A DNA stretch of 64,000 bases from Phaeobacter sp. J2-8 (GTDB taxonomy: Bacteria; Pseudomonadota; Alphaproteobacteria; Rhodobacterales; Rhodobacteraceae). Under the pieces are notes generated by a model. The model saw only the letters and a program-made list of their open reading frames with translations. It did not search any database and had not been told where the DNA came from. The stretch lies in contig NZ_JALIEC010000005.1 of NCBI RefSeq assembly GCF_022867865.1, positions 1-64,000 of the forward strand, read 5' to 3'. This document shows, in pieces, positions 49,381-60,243 of this stretch. Position 1 is the first letter of the stretch, and each line of letters starts with the position of its first letter. A program made the translations under genes and the position numbers.

Positions 49381-50775
49381 TCACATGTGCAGGGCACGGC
49401 CAAAGGCGTCGAGCACGCTTTCATGCATCATTTCGCTGAGGGTTGGATGCGGAAAGACCGTGTTCATCAGATCCTCTTCCGTGGTTTCCAGCTGGCGCCC
49501 GACGACGTAGCCCTGGATCAATTCGGTGACTTCGGCGCCGATCATATGCGCCCCAAGCAGCGCGCCGGTTTTGGCGTCGAATATGGTTTTGACCAGCCCC
49601 TCGGGTTCGCCAAGCGCGATCGCCTTGCCGTTGCCGATAAAGGGAAACCGCCCGACGCGTATGTCATGGCAGGCCTCTTTGGCCTGAACTTCGGTCAGAC
49701 CGACCGAGGCGATCTGCGGCTGGCAATAGGTGCCGCCGGCAATGGCGTTCGGGTCTACCGCATGTGGTTTTTGGCCCGCGATCAGCTCGGCCACCATCAC
49801 CCCCTCGTGTGAGGCTTTGTGCGCCAGCCACGGCGCGCCTGCGAGATCGCCAATCGCATAAAGCCCCTCAACCCCGGTGCGGCAGTAACTGTCGACCACC
49901 ACATGGGTTTTTTCGACCTTGGCGCCAAGCGCTTCGAGACCGAGATCCTCGGTATTGCCGACAATTCCGACCGCGAGGATCACGCTATCGAATGTTTCCT
50001 CGGTGACCTTGCCCTTGGTTTCGATATGGGCGGTCACCTGTCCGTTGCCGCGATCAAGCTTCTTGACCATGGTGTTTTCGCGGATCGTCATGCCCTGTTT
50101 TTTAAAGGCCTTTTTCGCCAGGCCTGAGATTTCGGCGTCTTCGACCGGCAGGATGCGATCCATCACCTCGACCACGGTCGTGTCGGCGCCAAGGGTATTG
50201 TAGAAACTGGCGAATTCGATGCCTATCGCGCCAGAGCCGATCACCAGCAGTTTTTTCGGCATTCTGGGCGGGGTCAAGGCGTGTTTGTAGGTCCAGACCA
50301 GATCGCCGTCGGCCTCGAACCCTGGCAATTCGCGGGCCCGCGCGCCGGTGGCGAGGACGATGTGTTTTGCCGTGATCTCTTTGACCTCTGTGTCGGTCGC
50401 AACAGAGACCCGGCCCGGTGCAGAAATCTTTGCCCGGCCCATAAAGGTTGTGATCTTGTTCTTTTTCATCAGGTGGCCAATGCCGGCGTTCAGCTGTGCC
50501 GCCACCCCGCGCGAGCGTTTGACAACCGCGTCCAGATCATAATGGACCGCATCCGCGCCAAGACCATAGGCCCCGGCATTCTGCATCAGGTGATAAACCT
50601 CGGAGGAGCGCAGCAGCGCCTTGGTCGGGATGCAGCCCCAGTTGAGACAAATGCCGCCCATATGTTCGCGTTCGACGATCGCGACCTTCAGCCCTAGTTG
50701 CGCGCCGCGTATGGCGGCCACATAGCCCCCCGGCCCCGCACCGATCACAATCATATCAAAGCTTTGCGTTGCCAT
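49381..50775 (-). CDS. lpdA: Dihydrolipoyl dehydrogenase
   Basis: A 464-residue FAD disulfide oxidoreductase, the E3 component of 2-oxo-acid dehydrogenase or glycine cleavage complexes. The FAD motif is VIGAGPGGYVAAIRGAQLG; the redox pair is in GGICLNWGCIPTKALL; the NAD motif is LVIGSGAIGIEFASFY; the C-terminal HPTLSEMMHE carries the catalytic His-Glu. Start chosen at ATG 50775, after a strong AGGGAGG. No E1 or E2 genes are adjacent, so the complex it serves is not known. Confidence 0.95.
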   Translation of the reverse strand: MATQSFDMIVIGAGPGGYVAAIRGAQLGLKVAIVEREHMGGICLNWGCIPTKALLRSSEVYHLMQNAGAYGLGADAVHYDLDAVVKRSRGVAAQLNAGIGHLMKKNKITTFMGRAKISAPGRVSVATDTEVKEITAKHIVLATGARARELPGFEADGDLVWTYKHALTPPRMPKKLLVIGSGAIGIEFASFYNTLGADTTVVEVMDRILPVEDAEISGLAKKAFKKQGMTIRENTMVKKLDRGNGQVTAHIETKGKVTEETFDSVILAVGIVGNTEDLGLEALGAKVEKTHVVVDSYCRTGVEGLYAIGDLAGAPWLAHKASHEGVMVAELIAGQKPHAVDPNAIAGGTYCQPQIASVGLTEVQAKEACHDIRVGRFPFIGNGKAIALGEPEGLVKTIFDAKTGALLGAHMIGAEVTELIQGYVVGRQLETTEEDLMNTVFPHPTLSEMMHESVLDAFGRALHM

Positions 50776-50868
50776 GGTCAACCTCCCTGTCAATGTCAGG
50801 AAAGGCTAACCGATGCCCCCGCAAGCATCAATGCACGCTGCAATCGACGAGCGATATTGCCGCCGACC

Positions 50869-51444
50869 TCAGCTGGCTTTCTGCAAATTCTGCAGCGTTT
50901 CGCCATAGCCGCCATTGGACATGAAATCCTGCTCTGGTGCGGTGTCATGGCGGGCCAGGGCGGCATTGCGATACGGAAACCGGCCGAATTTGCGGATAAT
51001 TTCCCGATGAACCCGCGCATGCAGCAGATTGCCGTCGGCCTCTGGCATCCGTTCCTGCATCAACCGCACACAGCGGTCCTGATCACAGAGGTTTTCCGAA
51101 TGCATCAGTGGCAAATAAAAGAATTGCCGTGCCGGGGCGTCGATCTTTTGGTCATAGCCTTTGGAGATCGCGCTTTTGGCTGCGGCCAATGCAACCCGGT
51201 CAGATTTGAACGCCATGCCAGATCCACGGAACATGTTGCGCGGAAATTGATCCATCAGGATCAGATAGGCCAGCGTGCCAGAGGGATAGGTCAGCCAAAG
51301 CGCGTGCCGCCCCTCCATTGCGCCCTGCCAGACGGTTTCAAATTTCTCGCGAATTTGCGTGTCGAGCGCATCACTGGCCTGATACCAACCGGCGGGGCCA
51401 ATTTCATCCAGCCAGAATGCCAGAATTTCATCGGGTTCAACCAT
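50869..51444 (-). CDS. DUF924 family protein
   Basis: A 191-residue soluble protein matching DUF924: ILAFWLDEIGPAGWYQASDALDTQIREKFETVW, TLAYLILMDQFPRNMFRGSGMAFKSD and FFYLPLMHSENLCDQDRCV. The fold is an all-helical TPR-like bundle; biochemical role unknown. It lies 93 bases before lpdA on the same strand and may share its transcript. Confidence 0.87.
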   Translation of the reverse strand: MVEPDEILAFWLDEIGPAGWYQASDALDTQIREKFETVWQGAMEGRHALWLTYPSGTLAYLILMDQFPRNMFRGSGMAFKSDRVALAAAKSAISKGYDQKIDAPARQFFYLPLMHSENLCDQDRCVRLMQERMPEADGNLLHARVHREIIRKFGRFPYRNAALARHDTAPEQDFMSNGGYGETLQNLQKAS

Positions 51445-51536
51445 CTCTGGTCTCCTTGCAACTGTCCCCCAGTAAAATCATTTTTACAAAACCTTTACTG
51501 AAAAGAAACATCACGAATTGCGACAAAGTTAACAAT

Positions 51537-52793
51537 TTACGGGGTTTGCTCGGATTCCTCGGCTTCATCGGCTGCAAATTCCTGGGCAAACTCAACCGCA
51601 ACCGGCGTGGCGGTTGGGGTCACCGGCGCATAGCTTGTGGTGGTAACATGTTGATTGGATGGCCGCACCAAGGCCCGGTAACCGGCATATCCCGCCAGCG
51701 CAAAGGTCAAGATCGCGATATAAAGGAAATAGCCCGGAGGCCCGAAAAACCCCATCGCCCAACCGGTGATCAGCGGGCCGGAAATGGCGCCAACACCATT
51801 GATGAAAATCATCCCGCCCGAGGCCGCGGCCATATCCTCCAGCTCCAGAAAGTCATTGGTATAGGCCAAAAGCAGCGAATAAAGCGGGTTTGACATGCCG
51901 CCGATGACCAGGGCGGACATCAGCAAGGCGACAAAGACATGCCCCGCGATCATGCCCAGCACCGCGCCGGTGCCACAGACCGCCGCCGCAATCAGGATCA
52001 GCATCCGCCGGTCCATCCGATCCGACAACCAGCCCAGCGGATATTGCACCACCAAGGCCCCGATATAAAACGCCGACACAAACATCGAGATCTGGCCAAG
52101 CCCCAAACCGGCCTCCGCCCCATAGACGGCGGCCATGCCAAATTGTGATGCAAACACCCCGCCCAACAGGAACATACCGACACAGCCCAGCGGTGAAATG
52201 CCATAAAGCGCCTTCAGGCTGAGCGGTTTGGTGGTGCCAAACGATGGTGTTGGTGAAATCGACAACAAGATCGGCGCAAAAGACACTGAAACCAAAACCG
52301 AGATAATCACAAACAGGGTAAAGCCGGATGGATCAGCCACCAGCAGCAGCCCCTGCGCGATGACAATCCCCAGCACCTGAACAATCATATAGGCCGACAG
52401 CGTCTGACCGCGTGTTTCGTTGCTCGAGGCATTGTTCAGCCAGCTTTCGGCGGTGACATACACACCGGAAAAGCAAAAGCCGATGATCACCCGACCAATC
52501 GTCCAGGCAATCGGATCGGTCAGCGTCGGATAGAGGATCAGCACCGCAGAGATAAAAGAGCCCAGCGCCGCAAAGACCCGCACATGGCCGACCCGGCGGA
52601 TCATTTCCGGCGCAAGCCGCGATCCGCCAAGAAAGCCGACGAAATAAGCCGACATGATGATCGACATTTCCAGCGTGCTGAAACCTTCGATCTGGCCCCG
52701 CACACCCAACAGTGTCCCCTGAAGCCCGTTCCCGACCATCAGCAGCAGCATGCCCAACAACAGCGCCCAGGCATTTGAAATCACGGTTTTCAT
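51537..52793 (-). CDS. MFS transporter (YcaD-like)
   Basis: A 418-residue Major Facilitator with about 12 membrane helices. Loop signatures: FLGGSRLAPEMIRRVGHVRVFAALG between helices 2 and 3 and PLGWLSDRMDRRMLILIAAAV between helices 8 and 9. The arrangement and length resemble YcaD-type permeases; substrate unknown. An acidic C-terminal tail (FAQEFAADEAEESEQ) is cytoplasmic. The start at 52793 follows AAAGGA; an extended frame to 52877 is not used. Confidence 0.86.
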   Translation of the reverse strand: MKTVISNAWALLLGMLLLMVGNGLQGTLLGVRGQIEGFSTLEMSIIMSAYFVGFLGGSRLAPEMIRRVGHVRVFAALGSFISAVLILYPTLTDPIAWTIGRVIIGFCFSGVYVTAESWLNNASSNETRGQTLSAYMIVQVLGIVIAQGLLLVADPSGFTLFVIISVLVSVSFAPILLSISPTPSFGTTKPLSLKALYGISPLGCVGMFLLGGVFASQFGMAAVYGAEAGLGLGQISMFVSAFYIGALVVQYPLGWLSDRMDRRMLILIAAAVCGTGAVLGMIAGHVFVALLMSALVIGGMSNPLYSLLLAYTNDFLELEDMAAASGGMIFINGVGAISGPLITGWAMGFFGPPGYFLYIAILTFALAGYAGYRALVRPSNQHVTTTSYAPVTPTATPVAVEFAQEFAADEAEESEQTP

Positions 52794-52895
52794 GCAGAAA
52801 TCCTTTGCTGCGCTGTTTCTACGACGCGTATTGCGCATGTGCTGGCCGCTTTGCAATTCGGGTCGCGGCCTGAACAAACGCCTTTCACGGGTGCG

Positions 52896-53945
52896 TCACG
52901 GGATCAAGAGCGAGGCATCCCCATAGGAAAAAAACCGGTAATTCCGCCGAATGGCATGGTCATAGATCGCAAGAATCCGGTCCCGCCCGATCAGCGCCGA
53001 AACCAGCATCATCAATGTCGACCGTGGCAAGTGAAAATTGGTCATCAGCGCATCGGTGACGCGAAAGGTAAAACCGGGATAGATGAAAATATCGGTCTCC
53101 CCCTGCCAGGGTTGAATGGCACCGCTGTCGCGCGCGGCGGTTTCGATCAGCCGCAGCGCCGTGGTTCCGACCGGGATCACCCGGCCACCGGCGGCCTTGG
53201 TGGCGGCAATCTCTGCGGCGGCGGTATCGCTGACCTCGCCCCATTCGGCATGCATCTTGTGGGTCGTGACATCATCGACCTTCACCGGCAGGAAGGTGCC
53301 CGCGCCGACATGCAGCGTGACCTTGGTGAATTCCACGCCTTTGGCGCGCAGCGTGGCCAAGAGCGCATCATCGAAATGCAGCGACGCTGTGGGCGCGGCA
53401 ACCGCGCCTGTGCGCGCCGCCCAGACCGTCTGATAATCTTCGACGTCCTGTTCATCCGCCGGGCGCAGCGCCTCGATATAGGGTGGCAGGGGCATGGCAC
53501 CCGCCGCCGCAAGCGCGGCGTCAAAATCATCGCCAGTCAGGTTGAACCGCAAATGCCCCTGCCCGTCGGCCCGCCCCTCCATCACCGCAGACAGCGTTTC
53601 GGAAAACCGGATCTCTTCGCCATCGACAAGCTTTTTCAACGGTTTGATCAGCGCGGACCATGTGCCATCGGCGCGCGGTTCCAACAGGGTGACGCCAATC
53701 CGCGCTTCGGTCACGCCCTGGGCGCTTTCGCGACGCCGCAGACCGGACAGGCGCGCCGGGATCACCTTGGTGTCGTTCAGCACCAACCGGTCGCCGGGGC
53801 GCAGCCAATCCGGCAAATCGCCGACCGTCGCATCGGTGATGGCACCGGCCTCGGCCACCAACAATCGGGCAGAGCTGCGGGGACGTGCGGGGCGGGTGGC
53901 GATCCGCTCTTGCGGCAGATCGAAATCGAAATCGGAAAGTTGCAT
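52896..53945 (-). CDS. queA: S-adenosylmethionine:tRNA ribosyltransferase-isomerase
   Basis: A 349-residue QueA, which moves the ribosyl part of SAM to preQ1 in tRNA to make epoxyqueuosine. Typical segments: [64 protein letters not shown] and [32 protein letters not shown]. It starts five bases after the upstream AsmA-like gene, so both are in one transcript. The rest of the queuosine pathway is outside the window. Confidence 0.96.
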   Translation of the reverse strand: MQLSDFDFDLPQERIATRPARPRSSARLLVAEAGAITDATVGDLPDWLRPGDRLVLNDTKVIPARLSGLRRRESAQGVTEARIGVTLLEPRADGTWSALIKPLKKLVDGEEIRFSETLSAVMEGRADGQGHLRFNLTGDDFDAALAAAGAMPLPPYIEALRPADEQDVEDYQTVWAARTGAVAAPTASLHFDDALLATLRAKGVEFTKVTLHVGAGTFLPVKVDDVTTHKMHAEWGEVSDTAAAEIAATKAAGGRVIPVGTTALRLIETAARDSGAIQPWQGETDIFIYPGFTFRVTDALMTNFHLPRSTLMMLVSALIGRDRILAIYDHAIRRNYRFFSYGDASLLIP

Positions 53946-53950
53946 GATGT

Positions 53951-56900
53951 CTATTGCTGTACCTTGGGCGGTGGGCGGCGGAATATCTCGCGGAACATGC
54001 CGGGTGTCAAAGCGGAAAGCGGATTGACCTGAATGCGGGGATTGTCCGATTTTCCCTTGAGGTTGAAATTGAACCCGATCAGCCCCTCGCCCTTGCGCGA
54101 AAAGATCTGGCCGACGAAGTTCACCACATAGATCGGTGACACCACCCCCTGCATGTCCATCGTGCCGTTGCCAAGATCGTAATAGCCGTCCAGCGAAATG
54201 CCCATCGACGGGCCGGTTGCGCTGGACCGGGTCAGGATCACCTGTTTCGGGGTCAGCCGGAACCGCGCCTCGACCTCGCCAAAGGCGATGCCCTGCCCGC
54301 CCAGTTGATCCAGCAGGCCGATCACCGAAATCGCATTCAGCAATTCCGCCATCACCGGGGCGTTGCGGATGCGGGTGTCGCGAATATCCAGTTCCCCGTC
54401 AAAGGTGCCGGTCGCCCCGGTCGGCAACAGTTTCAGCACGAAACTGCCGCCCTGCACATTCTTCAACAATCCCGCATCGCGCAGCGTGCCGCCCGCGTCG
54501 TCGGATTTGATCACGAATTGGCTGCCTTTGTTTGTCGGTTCCACCGTGCCGCGCACCGGCGTGCCGCCGTTCAGGCGGGCGCTGAAATTGCCACGCATTC
54601 CGGTCTGGGTGGTGAAATCGCCGCGGAAATCGGTCAATATGATGCCATCGGAAATCTGCAACCGATCCGGTGCCAAGGTCAGCGGCGAGGTGCCGCCACC
54701 GGTTGCAGATGCACCGCCACCGCCCTTGGTCGAGGTAAACGGCGCATTGCGCATGTCGATCTTGCCGCCGCCGACCAGCACCGCCGGTGCCGCGCCAGCG
54801 CCACGCCCGGTCAGGGTCACCGGCGCATCCAGCCAGCCCCCCACCCGCAACCGCGAAATCGCCAGCGACCGCAGACCGCCACCTTCGGCCAGCGCCAAAC
54901 TGCCCTCCATATTCAGCCCCGGTGCCGACAATGACAGCCGGTCAAGCCGGGCCGGCGTGCCAAGCGTGCCATTGATCTGCAAGGCCCCTTTGGCCCCGCT
55001 CGGTTTGGACCAGCCGATCGCATCCAGTTTCAGCCCCAGCCCGACAAGATCGGAGCTGAGCGAAAATTCCGGCGTCACATCTTTTTGCAGATCCATCGAC
55101 AACCGACCGCTGCCCCGCCCCGACAAGGATCCTGGCGGCAGGGTGATGGCAAAGGCCTCAAGAAATTCCTGCGAAATGGCAACATCGGCTTCGACCCGGC
55201 CAACGGGGTTTTCCTGCTCTGCCGCAATCGGGGTCTGCCAGAAACCGTCAAAGGGCACGCCTTCGACCGTGCCAGCCCCGGCAATGCGAAATGTCTGGTT
55301 GTCGGCCGACACCCGAAGCACATCCGCCGCCAGAACCTTGTTCGGGATCATTTCGGTGCTGATCACGTCAAACACACGGCCCTGAACCGCGAATTCAACA
55401 TCGGATTTCAACACCTTCTTCTTCAGCGGCAGTTTGATCTTGCCACCAACCCGAAGCGTGCCGCTGGCCAGATCAAGTGTCTTGCCGCCCCGATCCAGCA
55501 CCTCGAGCGGTTTCTGGTTCAACAGCCACAGCGCCGCCTGAATTGGGCCTTCTGCCGCAATATCGACTTCGGCGGGGCTGTCGGGAATGCGCACGTCGGG
55601 AATTGTGAACACCGTGCCGCCCGCCGCCATCTGGCCGCCCTGACCGGCCACCAAATCGCCCTTGTCAATGCTGACAACCAATCGGTGGTCTTCCAGTTGC
55701 AACAATCCAGAGGCGCCAGTGACCGGCGGCATATGTTTCATGAACTGCACACGGGCCTCGGCCACTTCGCCGCTGGCATAGAGGTCGGGCTTGGTATCGC
55801 CGGGCCGGGCCCGCAGCCGCACCGCTACGTTGCGCAGGGCCCCGTCCAGAACATTGTTCGAAATCCAGCTGCGGGTGCCCGGTTTGATATCGGCCGGCCA
55901 GAATTCCAGCAGCCGCCCAGGCTTGATCTCATCCGCCTGGGCCATCATCGAAATGTCCCACCCCAACGGCAATGCCGCAATCCGCCCCCGCAGCCGCAGC
56001 GGCTGGCTTTTGTCCACCAGGGTCAACCGACCGATGCGCAACACAAACGGGTTCAACGCCAAATGAAAGTCGAGATCCGCCGACGACAGGCTGCGCGGCG
56101 CATCATAGATATCGCCGGGATTGGCGCTGATTTCACTCAGCTTGACCTGCCCCTGCAAGGCCGACGGCAGCCCCGCCGTCACGTTTTCCAATACGGCAGA
56201 GCCTTCGCCCTTGGCGTTGACCCATTCGCTGACCACTTCGAATTCGGAAAACCGCAAGGTGTCTTCCTGCGGATCATAGGTGAAAAATGCCCGCGCGTCG
56301 GAAAACGGGATCGGGCGGGTGGCATCGGTCGGCTGGACCACCCCGGCGCCAATGCGCAGCGTGGCCGACAATGGCCCCAAGGCACCATCTTCGTTAAAGG
56401 AGGTGCGCAAAGCCCCGGAAATCGGCGCGCGCAACACCCCAAGCCAGGCCAGCGCGGCGCTTTGGCTGGCAATGTCGCCGGAAAACACATCCGTCACCGC
56501 CACCCCAAGGCTGACCGCGTTGGACCCGATGGCGCTTTCGCCAAAGATTTCCAGCGTCGACGCATAGGACCGCCCGCTCAGCAGAGCGAAATCACCACGC
56601 AGTTGCAGGATTTCATTTTCGCGGCTGAGATCAAGATGCCCGCCATCCACCGTCCAGGATTGCCCCGCCCGCGCATCCTGATAGGCCAAGGTCACCGCAT
56701 TGACGTCAACGGTTCGCAAGGCAGAGAACCGGGGCTGAAATACGATTTCATCAATCTGCGCGATCAGCCCGTTGACGCCAAGCCCGGTCTGCCCCAACCC
56801 ATCCCCAAACGCGAGATCGAATTCCCCGTCGGGGTTCGGTTCAGCTGAAGGAACACACCAGACACAGAGACCGAACTCGGCTGGATCTTGCCCTGCAACA

Positions 56901-57300
56901 GCGACCGACGCGCAAAGGCGATGCCGACCTGCGACACTTCCAACAGCTTGCGATCATTCGCTCCATCATACAATTCCACATTGGACAGCGCGATTTCCGG
57001 CCGCAGATCCGGTTGCACAAACAGCGTCATATCGGAAAAGCTGAGCGCATATCCCGGCATCTGCTCCGCCAGCCGCGCGGCAATTTCCTGGCGCAGCCAA
57101 TCGGGCGCGCGCAGCGGTTTGCCCAGGAGCGACCAGCCAATCACCGCAAGGATCGCCACCGCCAGCGACATTGTCGCAATCAGCCATATCCCGGCCCGCG
57201 CCGCCCGGGCGCGACGGCGTCCGCGGGGCCTGCCCCGATCCTTGGCGGGCGTGTCGGCATCCGGGTCCGGCACGTCATCTGCTTTGGTCGCGTTACTCAC
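53951..57300 (-). pseudogene. Large AsmA-like/DUF3971 envelope protein, frameshifted
   Basis: About 1115 residues when joined. An N-terminal basic stretch and one membrane helix (about 38-60) anchor a huge periplasmic region made of repeating beta-strand segments. Features such as GWDISMMAQADEIKPGRLLEFWPADIKPGTRSWI and the C-terminal AsmA-like tail ([25 protein letters not shown]) fit the DUF3971/AsmA-like-C family of bridge-like lipid-transport or outer-membrane biogenesis proteins. The frame breaks at 56824-56827: the expected GEFDLAFGDGLGQTG continues in the other frame if the C run (CCCC) had five C. Coupled to queA. Sequence error is likely. Confidence 0.88.
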
Positions 57301-57415
57301 CTGTGGTCGTATTCTCCCGACGAAAGCGCCCTGGTATTTGACAAACAGCCATTTTTCTGGCCTCCCATGCTCTCATATTGCGAAGTGTGCCGACAACCAA
57401 GGGATAGCAGATCAT

Positions 57416-57889
57416 ATGACCCAAAGAGTTATTCAAACCGGCGAAAGCGTGCCGGAAATCGCCCTGCCACGTGATGGTGGCAACGTCATTTCCCTGCAAG
57501 GGCTGCGCCCGTCGCCGGTGGTTCTGTTCTTTTATCCCCGCGACCTGACGTCTGGCTGCACCAAAGAGGCGATCGCCTTTTCCCAATTGCGCGCGGAATT
57601 CGACGCGCTTGGCGCCAAGGTTTTCGGCATTTCCAAGGATACGGTGGCCAGCCACGACAAGTTCGTCGCCAAACACGATCTGACGGTTCCGCTGCTGTCC
57701 GATGCAGAGGGCGACATCGCCGAACAATTTGGCGTTTGGCAGGAAAAGAAGATGTACGGCAAAACCTTCTTTGGCATTGTCCGCTCCACCTTTTTGATCG
57801 ACGGCGCGGGGGTGCTGGTGCGCGAATGGCGCAAGGTCAAGGTCGACGGCCATGCCGAAGACGTGCTCGACGCGGTCCGCGCGCTATGA
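57416..57889 (+). CDS. Peroxiredoxin of the BCP/PrxQ type, single-cysteine form
   Basis: A 157-residue thiol peroxidase. The peroxidatic cysteine is C48 in YPRDLTSGCTKEAIAF. Typical BCP enzymes have a resolving cysteine five residues later, but here that position is I53 and C48 is the only cysteine in the protein. It therefore must use an external thiol. Its start at 57416 is preferred over much longer upstream frames that lie in the AsmA-like gene. It overlaps the next gene by four bases (ATGA). Confidence 0.88.
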   Translation: MTQRVIQTGESVPEIALPRDGGNVISLQGLRPSPVVLFFYPRDLTSGCTKEAIAFSQLRAEFDALGAKVFGISKDTVASHDKFVAKHDLTVPLLSDAEGDIAEQFGVWQEKKMYGKTFFGIVRSTFLIDGAGVLVREWRKVKVDGHAEDVLDAVRAL

Positions 57890-58719
57890 GCAAATCCCTG
57901 GCGGAGATGGCGGTAGAGGTGCTGACCACGGCAAATGGCCGTGACAAAACCCGTCTGTCGCGCGCACATGCGCAAACCTGGTTTGCCGCACGCGCCGCCG
58001 GAACGGCGTTGACCGTCGGCCATGCCACGCCGCCATTGCGCCCGGCCCGCCCGGACAAACCCGAACTTCTGTCGCCAAGGGATGTGCCGAAACGCAAACC
58101 CGGCAGCCCGGCCGGGCGTATTGCGCTGCTCCATGCGGTTGCACATATCGAATTGAATGCGGTGGATCTGCATTGGGATCTGCTGGCGCGTTTTACCGAC
58201 ACCGACATGCCGATGGGGTTCTATGACGATTGGGTCAAGGCCGCGGATGAGGAATCGAAACATTTCAATCTGGTCTCCGATTGTCTGGAGGCCGCAGGCA
58301 GTTTCTATGGCGCCCTGCCCGCCCATGCCGGCATGTGGCGCGCGGCCGAAGACACGGTCGACGACATTCTTGGCCGGTTGGCGGTGGTGCCCATGGTGCT
58401 TGAGGCGCGTGGATTGGACGTAACCCCCGGCATGATCGAAATCTTTCGCAAAGCCAAAGTCACCCAGGCCGTTGACGCGCTGGAGGTGATTTACGGCGAA
58501 GAAGTCGCGCATGTGGCCTATGGATCGAAATGGTTCCACTTCTTGTGCGGCCGTCACAATCTTGATCCAAAAGAGGTGTTTCACCAGCTGGTCACAAAGT
58601 ATTTCAAAGGCCCGCTAAAGCCCCCCTTCAACGAAGAAAAGCGCGCCGAGGCCGGGCTGCCGCCGGATTTCTATTGGCCACTGACAGAAGAAATCAACGC
58701 CAAGCCCCCGGCGTCCTGA
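57886..58719 (+). CDS. DUF455 family ferritin-like protein
   Basis: A 277-residue protein matching DUF455, which has a ferritin-like four-helix fold. Probable di-metal ligands are glutamates and histidines in LLHAVAHIELNAVDLHWDLL, WVKAADEESKHFNLV and VIYGEEVAHVAYGSKWFHFL, spaced as in ferritin-like enzymes. Function unproven. The start overlaps the peroxiredoxin stop (ATGA), which suggests an oxidative or metal-related role. Confidence 0.86.
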   Translation: MSKSLAEMAVEVLTTANGRDKTRLSRAHAQTWFAARAAGTALTVGHATPPLRPARPDKPELLSPRDVPKRKPGSPAGRIALLHAVAHIELNAVDLHWDLLARFTDTDMPMGFYDDWVKAADEESKHFNLVSDCLEAAGSFYGALPAHAGMWRAAEDTVDDILGRLAVVPMVLEARGLDVTPGMIEIFRKAKVTQAVDALEVIYGEEVAHVAYGSKWFHFLCGRHNLDPKEVFHQLVTKYFKGPLKPPFNEEKRAEAGLPPDFYWPLTEEINAKPPAS

Positions 58720-58929
58720 GCAACAATCGCCCAAAATTAACCACGTTATCTCGTGCAAACCCTTCGATTGTCGGCGATTTTTCGCGCATCGGGGGGTTTC
58801 GGCGGGACATTGCCGAATCAAATCAATTGCAAACTTGCACCAATGTTTCTGTCTGGTTAAGGAAACTGCGGGGACAGGTGCCGCGCGACTACGCACCGTG
58901 ACTGGAAGAACAATATAGGGGCGGCTGCG

Positions 58930-60243
58930 GTGCGGACACGGCTGGCGATCAAAATTCACGCGGTGCTGGAAAAGTTTTTTCCCGAACGGCGCGTATTCCT
59001 GAGATCTGATACAGACACTCGCTTTATCCGTCTTCGGTCGGAAACCCAGTTGATTGCTTTTACCGGCAGTGCGCTTCTGGTTGGATGGACCATCATTGCA
59101 ACCGCGATCCTGTTGATGGATTCCATCGGCGCCGGCAATTTCCGCGAACAGGCCAAGCGCGAACAGATGACATATATGTCACGGCTGAACGCGCTGAGCC
59201 TTGAACGCGATTCCCGCGCGGCGGATGCGGTCGCGGCGCAACAACGGTTCAATTCGGCGCTGGAACGTATTTCCGTGATGCAATCGGAACTACTGAATTC
59301 CGAAGTGCGCCGTCGCGAACTGGAAACCGGCATCGAGGTGATTCAAACCACGCTGCGCGACACGATGACCAAGAAAAAGGGCATCGAAGCCGAATACGCC
59401 GAACTTCAAACCGCGGTTGAGGCTGGCGGCGCCCTGCCCGGTCAATCGGATATGGCGGATGGCGACACCGTTGATCTGCTGGCCACTGCGCTGGAACGCA
59501 CGGCACAGGAACGCGACAAAGTCGTCGCAGACGCCCAGGATGCACTTGTCGCTGCTGACAACATGGCCGCTGAACTGCGCCAGATGGAAGAAAAGAACGA
59601 CGCGATTTTCCGCCAGCTTGAAGAAGCGATGACCATTTCCGTGTCGCCGTTGGACAAGATGTTCAAAGCCGCCGGCATGAACCCCGATACCATTCTTGAC
59701 AAGGTGCGCGCCGGATACTCTGGCCAGGGCGGGCCATTGATGCCGCTCAGCTTCTCGACCAAGGGTGAACAGCCTGCGGCAGAAACCCTGCGCGCCAATC
59801 GCATTCTGAACCAGATGGACCGGCTGAACCTCTATCGGATCGCCGCATCCAAGGCGCCGTTTGCCTCGCCGCTGAAAGATGCCTATCGCTTCACCTCGGG
59901 CTTTGGCTATCGCTGGGGTCGTCTGCATGCCGGGGCGGATTTCGCCGGCTCTCATGGCACGCCGATCTATGCCACCGCCGATGGCATCGTGGTGCATTCG
60001 GACTGGCAGTCCGGTTATGGCAAATTGGTTAAAATTCAGCACGAATTCGGAATTGAAACCCGTTACGCCCATATGTCGAAAATCCGCGTGAAGAAGGGCC
60101 AAAGGGTCTCGCGCGGGGATCGTATCGGTGATATGGGAAACACAGGACGCTCAACCGGCACACATTTGCACTATGAGGTGCGTGTCGGCGGAAAAGCCGT
60201 CAATCCAATGATATATCTTAAGGCAGCTAAAGATGTTTTCTAA
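58930..60243 (+). CDS. M23 (LytM) endopeptidase with coiled coil, bactofilin partner
   Basis: A 437-residue protein: a short cytoplasmic start, one membrane helix (about 42-64), a long coiled coil (about 75-235) and a C-terminal M23 peptidase domain. Zinc ligands are visible in GRLHAGADFAGSHGTPI (HxxxD) and GTHLHYEVRVGG (HxH). Family members cleave or control cleavage of peptidoglycan cross-links. GTG start at 58930 after an AGGGGCGG-like site. The bactofilin gene overlaps its end, an arrangement known from cell-shape modules. Confidence 0.9.
   Translation: MRTRLAIKIHAVLEKFFPERRVFLRSDTDTRFIRLRSETQLIAFTGSALLVGWTIIATAILLMDSIGAGNFREQAKREQMTYMSRLNALSLERDSRAADAVAAQQRFNSALERISVMQSELLNSEVRRRELETGIEVIQTTLRDTMTKKKGIEAEYAELQTAVEAGGALPGQSDMADGDTVDLLATALERTAQERDKVVADAQDALVAADNMAAELRQMEEKNDAIFRQLEEAMTISVSPLDKMFKAAGMNPDTILDKVRAGYSGQGGPLMPLSFSTKGEQPAAETLRANRILNQMDRLNLYRIAASKAPFASPLKDAYRFTSGFGYRWGRLHAGADFAGSHGTPIYATADGIVVHSDWQSGYGKLVKIQHEFGIETRYAHMSKIRVKKGQRVSRGDRIGDMGNTGRSTGTHLHYEVRVGGKAVNPMIYLKAAKDVF

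Noticed and set aside
55085-56848. Long plus-strand open frame opposite the AsmA-like gene
   Set aside because: Low-complexity, Gln/Arg/Pro-rich shadow with no family resemblance.
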